A stretch of 64,000 nucleotides of DNA, taken from contig NZ_KB899979.1 in the NCBI RefSeq assembly GCF_000378485.1, positions 1-64,000 of the forward strand. The letters run 5' to 3'. Source of the DNA: Flavobacterium rivuli WB 3.3-2 = DSM 21788. GTDB lineage: Bacteria > Bacteroidota > Bacteroidia > Flavobacteriales > Flavobacteriaceae. Position 1 is the first letter of the stretch; each line of letters opens with the position of its first letter. This document shows positions 1 to 8,519 of the stretch, piece by piece. The translations under genes and the position numbers were made by a program. The notes beneath the pieces are model-generated. The model did no database searches and was not told the origin of the DNA. It saw only the letters and a program-made list of their open reading frames with translations.

Positions 1-82
1 TCGGTCGAAATGGAAGAACCGCAGATACGGATTTTTCAATATTAAATCAGCTATAAATTAATCATTTAATAGAGTCTGGTTA

Positions 83-347
83 TGTCATTCTGAGCGGAGT
101 GCAACGCAGCCGAAGAATCTCATGTTATAGCGTCACGATGATAGCTGAGATTTCTCTACTACGCTGCGCTTCGGTCGAAATGGAAACCGTTGACTCATAA
201 ACTTGCATTTAAAAGGTAGGAGAAATCCCGGGTTCCTGGTCATCGCGAGGCACGAAGCGATCTATTCGGGCTGCTACGCTTTGGTCGAATGTAATATCTA
301 TCATTATTGAGATTCTTCGGCTGCGCTGCACTCCGCTCAGAATGACA
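83..347. repeat. 40-bp inverted repeat pair in the left intergenic region
   Basis: The arms at 83-122 and 308-347 are reverse complements with one mismatch in 40 bases, separated by 185 bases. The spacer also holds a second motif (about 148-183, a GAGATTTCTC...GTCGAAATGGAA type) that recurs at 1-15, 27278-27318 and 46289-46366. The stretch 1-448 has no credible coding sequence; it consists of these repeats followed by the tatA terminator. Such dispersed repeats are common in Flavobacteriaceae intergenic DNA. Their function is unknown. Confidence 0.8.
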
Positions 348-392
348 GAGCAAGCTTTCATTTTAGAAAGAAGTTGATTCTAACCCAACATC

Positions 393-425
393 AAAAACCC
401 CTTTAGGCAGTACCTAAAGGGGTTT
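393..425 (-). terminator. Rho-independent terminator of tatA
   Basis: A perfect 13-bp stem (395-407 with 413-425) closes a 5-base loop and, read on the minus strand, runs into a short T tract. It lies 24 bases beyond the tatA stop codon. Confidence 0.85.
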
Positions 426-448
426 GGTTTATAACAGCTTACGGCATG

Positions 449-634
449 TTATAATTTATTTTCTTCCTGTGCTTTTTTACTTACAGCAGGCTCATCTCCT
501 TCTTTAGCGGCATTTTTAAATTCTTTAATACCGGTACCCAATCCTTTCATAAGTTCGGGGATTTTTTTTCCACCAAACAGTAATACAACAATTACCAATA
601 TTACGAGTATTTCTGTTATACCTAATTTTCCCAT
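449..634 (-). CDS. tatA: Sec-independent translocase subunit TatA/TatE
   Basis: This 61-residue protein has the full TatA layout: a short N-terminus, one hydrophobic helix (about residues 7-20), the conserved hinge with [14 protein letters not shown], an amphipathic helix to about residue 43 and a charged tail. TatA oligomers form the translocation path for folded twin-arginine substrates across the inner membrane together with TatC. The length is normal for the short Bacteroidota forms. It appears to be a single-gene unit followed directly by a strong terminator. tatC is not in the window. Confidence 0.95.
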   Translation of the reverse strand: MGKLGITEILVILVIVVLLFGGKKIPELMKGLGTGIKEFKNAAKEGDEPAVSKKAQEENKL

Positions 635-828
635 GACACAAAATTTTAATTATAAAGACAAAGTTAATTATAAATTGATTTCCTTAAACTATTTACGACA
701 ATTATTTGGTTATGGTTTGCGTTAAATAAAACAAAATATTGCGAACCCCTTATTTTAGGGCAAGGTTTACTGCTCACAAAACACTAAAATAAGCAGGGAT
801 TAGTATATTTGTCAATTAAACCTACAGT

Positions 829-1698
829 ATGCCGGCAAAAAGGCTTAAAAAACAAATTATCAGGAAAAAGCTGTTTAATAAAAACCGCCTGGTAATACTT
901 AACGAAGATACCTTTGAGGAAATTTTTTCGCTCAGGCTTAACCTCATGAACGTGTTTGTGGGGCTTACTACCGTAAGTATCGTAATGATTGCGCTTACCA
1001 CTTACATCATTGCATTTACGCCCCTTAGGGAGTATATTCCCGGTTACGCCTCTACAAAACTTAAGCGCGAAGCTACCGAGAATGCCGTAAAATCTGACTC
1101 GCTCATTAAAGTAATCCAGCAAAATGATGCCTACCTGGCATCGCTTAAAAAAGTACTTACCGGCGATCTTGACCCTACTAAACTAAGTCGCGACTCTATA
1201 GTTGCTACAGGCCAAAAAGAACTTTCGCCGGAGGAAATGAAACCATCTGAAGCAGATGCTAAACTGCGCCAGGAAGTGGCTCTGGAAGATAAATATAACC
1301 TTTTTGAAAAGGCACAGCCCCGCGTAACGCAGGTATTATTTGCCCCGGTAAAAGGGCATATTATCCAGCCTTACAATGCCAGTAAAAAACAATTTTATAT
1401 AACCGTTGCCCTTGCTAACAATACACCTATAAAAGCTATTGCCGCGGGAACCGTGTTGCTTGCCGACTGGACACCTACTAACGGCAATGTAATTATAGTG
1501 CGCCATAACGACGGTATAATATCGGTTTACAAACAGGCCGGCAGCGTAACAAAAGAGCAGGGAGATATTGTAAAATCGGGCGAGGTTATAGCTATGGCCG
1601 GCAGTAGCGGCATACAGCAGGGTGGTATACCATTGCACTTTGAGCTCTGGAAAGATGGCTATCCTATAAACCCAACCCAGTTTATTGATTTTGAATAA
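829..1698 (+). CDS. LytM/M23-domain protein, membrane anchored, degenerate metal site
   Basis: The 289-residue protein has a basic N-terminus, a transmembrane helix (about 41-62), a helical linker, and a C-terminal LytM-like domain (about 171-286). In the M23 family two ligands lie in an HxxxD motif and two in an HxH/LHFE region. Here the LHFE motif (H270) is kept, but the first motif reads QFYITVAL (about 188-195) with no His or Asp, and the usual YxH position reads YKQ (234-236). It therefore probably does not cleave peptidoglycan and may instead act as an activator or scaffold, as EnvC and NlpD do. It overlaps the next gene by one base (TAATG), so the two are likely co-translated. Confidence 0.8.
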   Translation: MPAKRLKKQIIRKKLFNKNRLVILNEDTFEEIFSLRLNLMNVFVGLTTVSIVMIALTTYIIAFTPLREYIPGYASTKLKREATENAVKSDSLIKVIQQNDAYLASLKKVLTGDLDPTKLSRDSIVATGQKELSPEEMKPSEADAKLRQEVALEDKYNLFEKAQPRVTQVLFAPVKGHIIQPYNASKKQFYITVALANNTPIKAIAAGTVLLADWTPTNGNVIIVRHNDGIISVYKQAGSVTKEQGDIVKSGEVIAMAGSSGIQQGGIPLHFELWKDGYPINPTQFIDFE

Positions 1699-2051
1699 TG
1701 GAAGATTTTGTTGCAAATATTGCCCTGTCGTCATTTATATGTGGTATTGCCTTTGTGGGCATGGGGCTTGTTATGTATTACTACCCGCCTAAAAAAATAA
1801 ACGACCTGTACGGTTACCGCACCGGTAGTTCTATGAAATCGCAGAAACGGTGGGATTTTGCCCAACGCTTTTGTGCCGTTCAGGCCATGAAAGTTTCGGT
1901 GGTACTGATAGTAGTATCGTTATTGTTTTACTTTATCCCGGTAGATACAGCTATCAAACAATTTTTAGGTGTATTCCTGCTCCTTTTAGGCGCGGCTTAT
2001 TTATTATACAGCACAGAGAAGGCTATTAAACAACGATTCGACAAATCTTAA
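1698..2051 (+). CDS. SdpI-family small membrane protein
   Basis: A 117-residue protein with three predicted transmembrane helices (about 7-28, 64-82, 88-106). Between the first two lies the SdpI-type cytoplasmic motif, here YGYRTGSSMKSQKRWDFAQ. In Bacillus the SdpI family gives immunity to the SdpC toxin and transmits a signal; most homologues, including those of Bacteroidota, have no known role. It starts on the last base of the M23-like gene and is followed after 13 bases by the GH3 gene, which suggests one transcript. Confidence 0.7.
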   Translation: MEDFVANIALSSFICGIAFVGMGLVMYYYPPKKINDLYGYRTGSSMKSQKRWDFAQRFCAVQAMKVSVVLIVVSLLFYFIPVDTAIKQFLGVFLLLLGAAYLLYSTEKAIKQRFDKS

Positions 2052-2064
2052 TATTACACATACA

Positions 2065-3558
2065 ATGTCTTTAAAAACATTAGGGGCAAAAATATTCGCA
2101 GCCATAATACATGGCAGGACCCAAAAATGGGCTAACAACCCTGTTGCCATACAGCAAAAGGTGTTTGCACAATTATTGGCAAAGGCCAAAGACACCCAGT
2201 TTGGCATAGACCACGGTTTTGAAGGGATAGCCACTTACGAGCAGTTTTCTGCAAAAGTTCCTGTGCGTGATTACGAGGGCTTAAAAAGCTATATAGACCG
2301 CGTGGTGCATGGCGAAGAGAACATTCTCTGGCCGGGTAAGCCGCTGTATTTTGCCAAAACATCGGGTACTACAAGTGGGGCAAAGTATATTCCGCTTACA
2401 AAAGAGAGCATGCCTTATCATGTAGAGGCTGCCAGGAATGCCATACTGGCTTACATTCACGAAACGGGCAAGGCAGGCTTTGTAGATGGCAAGATGATCT
2501 TTTTGCAGGGAAGCCCGGAGCTTGATGAAAAATACGGCATACAGTTTGGCCGCCTTAGTGGCATTGTGGCGCATTATGTGCCGGCTTATTTACAAAAAAA
2601 CCGCATGCCCAGTTGGGAAACCAACATGATAGACGACTGGGAAACCAAGGTAGATGCTATAGTAGGGGAGACCTACCATGAAGATATGCAGGTAATATCG
2701 GGCATACCGTCGTGGGTACAAATGTATTTTGAAAAGCTGCACCAAAAAGAAGGCAAAAAGGTGGGGGACATCTTTAAGAATTTTAACCTGTTTATATATG
2801 GTGGGGTAAACTATGAACCTTACCGTGCTAAATTCGAGAACCTTATTGGCCGAAAGGTAGACAGTATAGAACTTTTCCCGGCTTCGGAAGGTTTTTTTGC
2901 CTACCAGGACAGCCAGAAAGAAAAAGGTATGCTGCTACTGCTTAACGCAGGTATTTTTTACGAGTTTATTAAAGCCGATGATTTTTTTACTGAAAGTCCG
3001 CGCCGTTATACCATTGGCAAAGTGGAGTTGGGGGTAAATTATGTACTTATAATTTCTACTAATGCAGGTTTGTGGGCATATAATATAGGCGATACCGTAC
3101 AGTTTACATCACTCGCGCCATACAGGGTTATTGTTAGCGGCAGGATAAAACACTATATATCGGCATTTGGCGAGCATGTAATTGGTAAAGAAGTAGAAAG
3201 CGCCATGAACGAGGCCATGCAGGGAACAAAGGTTAGCATTAACGAGTTTACTGTTGCCCCGCAAATAAATCCGGTGTCAGGATTGCCCTATCACGAATGG
3301 TTTATAGAGTTTGAAAAAGAACCTGCAGATATGGATGCCTTTGCGCTGGGCATAGATGCAGCCATGCGCAAACAAAATGTTTATTATGACGACCTTATTG
3401 TGGGCAATGTATTGCGTACGGTTGTTATTACAAAAGTGGACAAAAATGGCTTTCAGGATTACATGAAATCTATAGGTAAGCTGGGCGGGCAAAACAAGCT
3501 GCCACGGTTAAGTAACGACAGGAAAATTGCAGATGCCTTACAGCAAACAATTCAGTAA
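2065..3558 (+). CDS. GH3-family acyl-acid amido synthetase
   Basis: The 497 residues match the adenylate-forming GH3 fold throughout. The ATP-binding motif appears as FAKTSGTTSGAKYIPLT (about 92-108), followed by the YGGVNYEPY and LFPASEGFF motifs and, near the hinge, YNIGDTVQF. Plant GH3 enzymes conjugate hormone acids to amino acids. Bacterial members are widespread in Bacteroidota, but their substrates are largely unknown, so only an ATP-dependent acyl-adenylation and amide-forming role can be stated. It is third in the run with the M23-like and SdpI-like genes. Confidence 0.88.
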   Translation: MSLKTLGAKIFAAIIHGRTQKWANNPVAIQQKVFAQLLAKAKDTQFGIDHGFEGIATYEQFSAKVPVRDYEGLKSYIDRVVHGEENILWPGKPLYFAKTSGTTSGAKYIPLTKESMPYHVEAARNAILAYIHETGKAGFVDGKMIFLQGSPELDEKYGIQFGRLSGIVAHYVPAYLQKNRMPSWETNMIDDWETKVDAIVGETYHEDMQVISGIPSWVQMYFEKLHQKEGKKVGDIFKNFNLFIYGGVNYEPYRAKFENLIGRKVDSIELFPASEGFFAYQDSQKEKGMLLLLNAGIFYEFIKADDFFTESPRRYTIGKVELGVNYVLIISTNAGLWAYNIGDTVQFTSLAPYRVIVSGRIKHYISAFGEHVIGKEVESAMNEAMQGTKVSINEFTVAPQINPVSGLPYHEWFIEFEKEPADMDAFALGIDAAMRKQNVYYDDLIVGNVLRTVVITKVDKNGFQDYMKSIGKLGGQNKLPRLSNDRKIADALQQTIQ

Positions 3559-3622
3559 AAAAGTAATAACACAGCCATAACACAGCTCTTAAAGCAATGT
3601 TAACTAACTAAAAATAAAATAC

Positions 3623-3630
3623 TACATTTG
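3623..3630 (+). promoter_or_regulatory. Bacteroidota -7 promoter box (TACATTTG)
   Basis: A TAnnTTTG match sits 14 bases upstream of the ATG at 3645. It marks a new transcription unit starting with the DUF6909-like gene. No convincing -33 TTG was seen at normal spacing. Confidence 0.6.
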
Positions 3631-3644
3631 CCATAAAAGATACT

Positions 3645-5333
3645 ATGCAGGGAATTAAAAACATATCTCGGTCGCGTGCGCAGGAATCTTCTGCCGCTAT
3701 AGAACGCCTTTATATAACCATGCGCCACCTGTTTAACCGCGGGTTTTATAAGCCCATGGGAGTATCCGGCGATACATTAAGGGAGGCATTACTGTCTCTT
3801 CGCCCGGAAATTTATGGGTCGGTAGCAGATGAAAAGGGCGAGCTTAACGGCCTGTTGTATGTTATAGAACGCCTGCCGGTGGGTATAGAGCAGTGCAGGT
3901 TTATTAACCTTACGTCTGACGAGGGGTATTCTAAATCTCATTTTAAAGCTATTGTACCGCCTAAACGTAAACGTAACTGTTACCGTATAGATGAAGAGCA
4001 AATGAACGTGGAGATAACCCGTGGCCGCTCTGATATTTATGATATACTTACACACCTTACCTTTATTTTTATTGAAGCCGAAAAGATAAAGAACCGCGTA
4101 CTGGTAGATGATAACAGCGAGATGGGCCGCGACTGGGTAAAACTGGAACAGGCAATTGCACATGAAGAACCGTTGACACTTGAAGAACGCGAAAAATCGA
4201 TATCGCACGTATCAAATATACTGGGGCGCACTTTTGCCGAAATCATAGATATTTATGATGCTTTTGGCACCAAGGCGCAGCCGGACAGGTTTTTACATGT
4301 TATATACTGGCTGGGTAAACTGGCTATAGAAGAGGCTATGGGCGGTGCCAAGCGCACCATTACCTTTAGCCCTATATTGCAGGAACGCCTTGGACACCAC
4401 ATTCATGGCGAAATATGGGCCGATAACATTAAGGCAGTGCTTAAGCAAAACGGCTTGCTGGAAAGGCCTATACATATTATTAGCGCTAATATGCACAGTG
4501 TTATGAACTCTATTTTTGCAGCCGATGTGCTTAAGTCGAAGTTTAAGGATAACGCTAATTACCAGATATTTGAAGAGCTGAGCAAACGTGGTAACGATGT
4601 TACCCGTAACAAAGTTCAGGATTTTGCACTAAAGAACGGCATGGTTTACATGCCCGATACATCTGGCACTAATATAGATGTACAGATATTTGACACTGCA
4701 CAGATAGACTTCTCTAAAACGTCTTTCCCTACAGCTAAACTGGGCGATGATAAACCCGTAATTATTGTTATGGACTACGCTTTTGGCGAACAGGCTTATG
4801 AAACTATAGACGAACTGCTTAAACCTTATAAAGAGGGAGATATACGAACATTGCTTAATGTACAGTCGGTATCCATAATGGGTAAAGCAGGTATATTAGA
4901 GGGTAACAAGGGAGATATCATGATACCGTCTGCCCATATAAACGAAGGTACAGGAGACAACTACCCGTTTGTAAACGAACTTACCGAAGAATTGCTCAGT
5001 GGCCAGGGAATCCCTGTTTACAGCGGCCCTATGGTAACAGTATTAGGCACATCATTGCAAAACCGCGACTTGCTTAAGTTTTTTAACGAGAGCACCTGGG
5101 GCGTTATAGGGCTGGAGATGGAAGGCGCCTATTACCAGAAAGCCATACAATCTGCCTCAAAAATAAGAAAGAGCATTAACCCCGATGTAAAAGTGCGCTA
5201 TGCCTATTATGCATCAGATAATCCTCTCGAGACCGGTAGTACACTGGCATCCGGCGGCCTGGGCACTACGGGTGTAAAGCCTACCTACCTTATTACCATA
5301 AAAATTTTAGAACAAATATTTAATATCCAATAA
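3645..5333 (+). CDS. DUF6909-type protein, nucleosidase-like C-terminus
   Basis: I recognise this 562-residue soluble protein as a conserved Bacteroidota protein of the DUF6909 type, with no assigned function. The N-terminal third is helical and charged. The C-terminal third has features of the PNP/AMP-nucleosidase superfamily: a GxLEGNKGDIMIPSAHINEG stretch, then GIPVYSGPMVTV, and the glutamate motif GLEMEGAYYQKAI (about 487-499). In nucleoside phosphorylases an MEGA/E motif binds the ribose. A role in nucleoside or nucleotide cleavage is an inference. It has its own promoter and is followed by the polysaccharide locus after 6 bases. Confidence 0.6.
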   Translation: MQGIKNISRSRAQESSAAIERLYITMRHLFNRGFYKPMGVSGDTLREALLSLRPEIYGSVADEKGELNGLLYVIERLPVGIEQCRFINLTSDEGYSKSHFKAIVPPKRKRNCYRIDEEQMNVEITRGRSDIYDILTHLTFIFIEAEKIKNRVLVDDNSEMGRDWVKLEQAIAHEEPLTLEEREKSISHVSNILGRTFAEIIDIYDAFGTKAQPDRFLHVIYWLGKLAIEEAMGGAKRTITFSPILQERLGHHIHGEIWADNIKAVLKQNGLLERPIHIISANMHSVMNSIFAADVLKSKFKDNANYQIFEELSKRGNDVTRNKVQDFALKNGMVYMPDTSGTNIDVQIFDTAQIDFSKTSFPTAKLGDDKPVIIVMDYAFGEQAYETIDELLKPYKEGDIRTLLNVQSVSIMGKAGILEGNKGDIMIPSAHINEGTGDNYPFVNELTEELLSGQGIPVYSGPMVTVLGTSLQNRDLLKFFNESTWGVIGLEMEGAYYQKAIQSASKIRKSINPDVKVRYAYYASDNPLETGSTLASGGLGTTGVKPTYLITIKILEQIFNIQ

Positions 5334-5339
5334 ATAGTT

Positions 5340-6332
5340 ATGCAAAACCAGATTAACAATTCTGATGAAATTAGCCTGTCTCAGGTGGCCGATAAAGTTA
5401 AAGGTGTTTTTAATAGTATAAATGATGCTTTTTTTAATTTAATACAGTTTATAATACGCAATATTATAATTATCGTGGCATTAATTGTAGTAGGTGTGGG
5501 TTTAGGAACCTATTTAGATAGTGATAACGAGACATTTTCTCATAAAATTATCGTTATGCCTAACTTTAAAAGTGTGAACTACCTTTATGAGGAAGTAAAC
5601 CGCATTAATGCTAAGTTAAAGGAAAAGGATTATGAATACCTTGAGAAAATAGGGATTACGGATGCTGACAACATTGCGAAAATAGAGATAGAAGCTATTG
5701 TAGATATCTATGAGTTTATAGATGATAATGGTGGTGTGGCAGAAAACGACAGTAAATTTCAGTTATTTAAACTGATATCGGAAAATGGTGATATGAACAA
5801 AATGCTCGAAGATAATACCACCAGTAAATATTATAAAAACCATGTAATTACGATTACTACTAAGGGCAGGGCTACGCAAAAAAATCTTATAGACCCCCTT
5901 TTAACACATTTAGAGAACAATGATTACTTTAAATCAATGCAAAAAACGTTTTACAGTAATCTCGAAATGACAATAGCAACTAACGATTCTATTTCAAATC
6001 AAATAGATGCCGTGATCAGGGCTTATTCATCTTCATCAGGCGTAGCAAGCAGTAATCTTGTAGCTTTAAACGAAAAAACTTCGATTAACGACCTGCTTAG
6101 AACAAAACAGTCGCTTGCCGAAACTAAATCTTACTACAATACTAAACGTATAGAAAATAGTAAGGTAATTAAAGACAACGGAATTTTACTTAACACCAAG
6201 GTTACTAAATTAAGTAGCAGTTCTAAAGTTATATTACCGTTACTGTTCCTGTTCCTGTTTATAGTTATTTATAACTTTAGAAAGTATTATAAAAACGAGA
6301 TTAACAAAAGAAAAGCAGCCGCAAATATTTAA
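5340..6332 (+). CDS. Wzz-like chain-length determinant (polysaccharide co-polymerase)
   Basis: A 330-residue inner-membrane protein with one helix near the N-terminus (about 36-58), a large charged, partly coiled periplasmic domain (about 60-295), and a second helix near the C-terminus (about 298-316). This is the two-helix topology of polysaccharide co-polymerases, which set chain length with the Wzy polymerase. The sequence is divergent and carries no kinase domain. Position at the head of an O-antigen-type cluster supports the call. Confidence 0.65.
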   Translation: MQNQINNSDEISLSQVADKVKGVFNSINDAFFNLIQFIIRNIIIIVALIVVGVGLGTYLDSDNETFSHKIIVMPNFKSVNYLYEEVNRINAKLKEKDYEYLEKIGITDADNIAKIEIEAIVDIYEFIDDNGGVAENDSKFQLFKLISENGDMNKMLEDNTTSKYYKNHVITITTKGRATQKNLIDPLLTHLENNDYFKSMQKTFYSNLEMTIATNDSISNQIDAVIRAYSSSSGVASSNLVALNEKTSINDLLRTKQSLAETKSYYNTKRIENSKVIKDNGILLNTKVTKLSSSSKVILPLLFLFLFIVIYNFRKYYKNEINKRKAAANI

Positions 6333-6350
6333 TTGTAGTTTAAACAGGAC

Positions 6351-6902
6351 ATGACATTTACACCTACACTGCCAAATGGCTGTTTTATAATAGAACCTAA
6401 TGTTATAAACGACGGCAGGGGCTTTTTTATGGAAAGTTTTAGCCAGGCTAAATTTGAAGCCGGCACAGGGCTTACCATAAATTTTGTACAGGATAACCAG
6501 TCCTATAGCACAAAAGGCGTTTTAAGAGGGCTGCATTACCAAACAGGAAGTTATGCCCAGGCTAAACTTGTAAGGGTACTACAGGGAGATGTATTAGATG
6601 TGGCGGTAGATATTCGCCCGGAATCTGCTACGTATGGTGCCCATGTAGCGGTAGTACTTAGCGCGGCAAATAATAAGCAGCTTTTTATACCCAGGGGTTT
6701 TGCCCATGGGTTTTTAGTACTTAGCGATACTGCCACTTTTTTTTATAAGTGCGATAATCTATATAATAAAGAGTCTGAAGGGGGTATTGTATATAATGAC
6801 CCATCCATAGGCATCAACTGGGGTATGGCACAGGAAAATCTCCTGATATCTGACAAGGATATTGCGCTGCCCGATTTGCAAAACAGCAAAAAAGTATGGT
6901 AG
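6351..6902 (+). CDS. rfbC: dTDP-4-dehydrorhamnose 3,5-epimerase
   Basis: The 183-residue length and the motifs are those of RfbC: DNQSYSTKGVLRGLHYQ with the catalytic His, then LDVAVDIR and FIPRGFAHGFLVLS. It double-epimerises dTDP-4-keto-6-deoxy-glucose on the way to dTDP-L-rhamnose. It overlaps rfbD by 7 bases. The two earlier enzymes, RfbA and RfbB, are not in this window and must be encoded elsewhere if the pathway is complete. Confidence 0.95.
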   Translation: MTFTPTLPNGCFIIEPNVINDGRGFFMESFSQAKFEAGTGLTINFVQDNQSYSTKGVLRGLHYQTGSYAQAKLVRVLQGDVLDVAVDIRPESATYGAHVAVVLSAANNKQLFIPRGFAHGFLVLSDTATFFYKCDNLYNKESEGGIVYNDPSIGINWGMAQENLLISDKDIALPDLQNSKKVW

Positions 6903-7768
6903 TTTTAGTAACAGGGGCAACGGGCCAGTTAGGGCAGGCACTTAAAGCGGCGGCACCGGTGCATAATAATATACAGTTTTATTTTGCAGGATCTGCCGAG
7001 GCAGATGTTACTAATGCCCAAAGCCTGCATGATATTTTTGATAAAATAAAGCCACAATACTGTATTAATACTGCAGCTTACACTGCTGTTGATAAAGCCG
7101 AAAGCGAGCCGGAGAAAGCACATGCCGTTAATGTTGCCGGCGCAGCAAATATTGCCAGGACATGTAAAGCATTTAATACCGTACTCATACATATATCTAC
7201 CGATTTTGTATTTGACGGAACTAAGAAAACTCCTTATAACGAGGATGATACCACAAACCCGCAAAGTGTTTATGGTACAACAAAGCGCGATGGCGAAATT
7301 GAAATCCAGAAAATCATTGAGCAGTATTACGTAGTAAGAACATCATGGGTATATTCTCAATATGGCAGTAATTTTATGAAAACCATGCTGAGGCTTGCTG
7401 CAGAACGCAGCTCTCTAAGCGTGGTTAACGATCAGGTGGGTACACCTACTAATGCCAATAGCCTTGCTAATACCCTTATTGCAATAATTGCTTATAACGC
7501 TGCTAATAAGGCTAACCCTAAATTTGGCACATATCATTTTAGTGATGAGGGGCAATGCAGCTGGTATGATTTCGCAAAAAAAATATTTGAGGTAAATAAA
7601 ATTACTATAGATTTACGGCCAATTACCACTAAAGCTTATCCTACGCCTGCTAAGAGGCCTGCTTATAGTGTGCTTAACAAACAAAAAATAAAAACATCTT
7701 TTGCTATTAGTATACCAGACTGGCAGGATTCTCTGGAAAATAATATAGAGAAAGATAGAGTTAATTAA
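6896..7768 (+). CDS. rfbD: dTDP-4-dehydrorhamnose reductase
   Basis: A 290-residue short-chain reductase: the N-terminal GATGQLGQAL motif binds NADPH, HISTDFVFDG holds the catalytic Thr/Ser region, and VYGTTKRDGE carries the YxxxK pair. It performs the last step to dTDP-L-rhamnose. The start codon lies inside the end of rfbC, which implies translational coupling. The GT2 gene follows after one base. Confidence 0.95.
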   Translation: MVVLVTGATGQLGQALKAAAPVHNNIQFYFAGSAEADVTNAQSLHDIFDKIKPQYCINTAAYTAVDKAESEPEKAHAVNVAGAANIARTCKAFNTVLIHISTDFVFDGTKKTPYNEDDTTNPQSVYGTTKRDGEIEIQKIIEQYYVVRTSWVYSQYGSNFMKTMLRLAAERSSLSVVNDQVGTPTNANSLANTLIAIIAYNAANKANPKFGTYHFSDEGQCSWYDFAKKIFEVNKITIDLRPITTKAYPTPAKRPAYSVLNKQKIKTSFAISIPDWQDSLENNIEKDRVN

Positions 7769-7769
7769 A

Positions 7770-8498
7770 ATGCAAAAAATAGCCATAATAATTCCCTGCT
7801 ATAATGAGGAGAAGAGAATTAAAAAAGAGTTAGTAGTTTCATTATTAGCTCAGTCATCGGTTGATGTTTATCTTGCAAATGATGGCAGTACAGATAATAC
7901 AATTATTGTGCTCGAGGATATTGTGAAGGATTTTAATGAGCGCTGTTTTATATTTAATTATAAACAGAACAGAGGCAAGGCAACCACAATTTATAATGCC
8001 GCTAACGAACTTATAAGTAAAGATATATATTCGCACATTGGTTACTTTGATGCTGATTTTAGCACACCTGTTCCAGAGATGTTAAAAATGCTTAAAGAAC
8101 TTTACAGGAAGCCGGAATTTTTTATTACTGGCTGCAGGGTAAAGCTTTTAAATACAAATATTGACAGAAAACTGTACCGCCATATTATAGGGAGGATCAT
8201 AGTTACATTAGTAAATTTCAGGTTTAAATTAGGGGTGTACGATACCCAGTGCGGGGCAAAGATTTTTCCGGTAAGCATTGCAAAAACGGCATTTAACAAG
8301 CCGTTTTTAACATCCTGGCTTTTTGATATGGAAATATTTATCAGGCTAAAAAACAATGACTTAATGTTTAACGGCAGAGAATTTCCTTTGCGTAACTGGA
8401 CAGACGTAGAAGGCTCTAAATTAGGCTGGAAGACAGCTTTTAAAATTTTAAAGGAGATGTATATACTAACCACAAATTATAACGTAAAAGTTTCATAA
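7770..8498 (+). CDS. Glycosyltransferase family 2 (dolichyl-P-glucosyltransferase-like)
   Basis: A 242-residue GT-A enzyme. It begins with IIIPCYNEEKRIKKEL, has the nucleotide-binding NDGSTDNT, and the metal-binding DADF motif (about 92-95). The later TQCGAKIFP and SWLFDMEIFIR motifs are typical of the branch that charges a polyprenyl phosphate with a sugar. Such enzymes supply the lipid-linked donor for membrane transferases like the GT39 protein encoded next. It has no membrane segments of its own. Confidence 0.85.
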   Translation: MQKIAIIIPCYNEEKRIKKELVVSLLAQSSVDVYLANDGSTDNTIIVLEDIVKDFNERCFIFNYKQNRGKATTIYNAANELISKDIYSHIGYFDADFSTPVPEMLKMLKELYRKPEFFITGCRVKLLNTNIDRKLYRHIIGRIIVTLVNFRFKLGVYDTQCGAKIFPVSIAKTAFNKPFLTSWLFDMEIFIRLKNNDLMFNGREFPLRNWTDVEGSKLGWKTAFKILKEMYILTTNYNVKVS

Positions 8499-8519
8499 TT
8501 ATCTAACTTAAATAAAAAC

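Noticed and set aside
784-1122. A 112-residue frame antisense to the M23-like gene
   Set aside because: It lies wholly against a well-supported gene, lacks any domain and has no promoter; it is a shadow.
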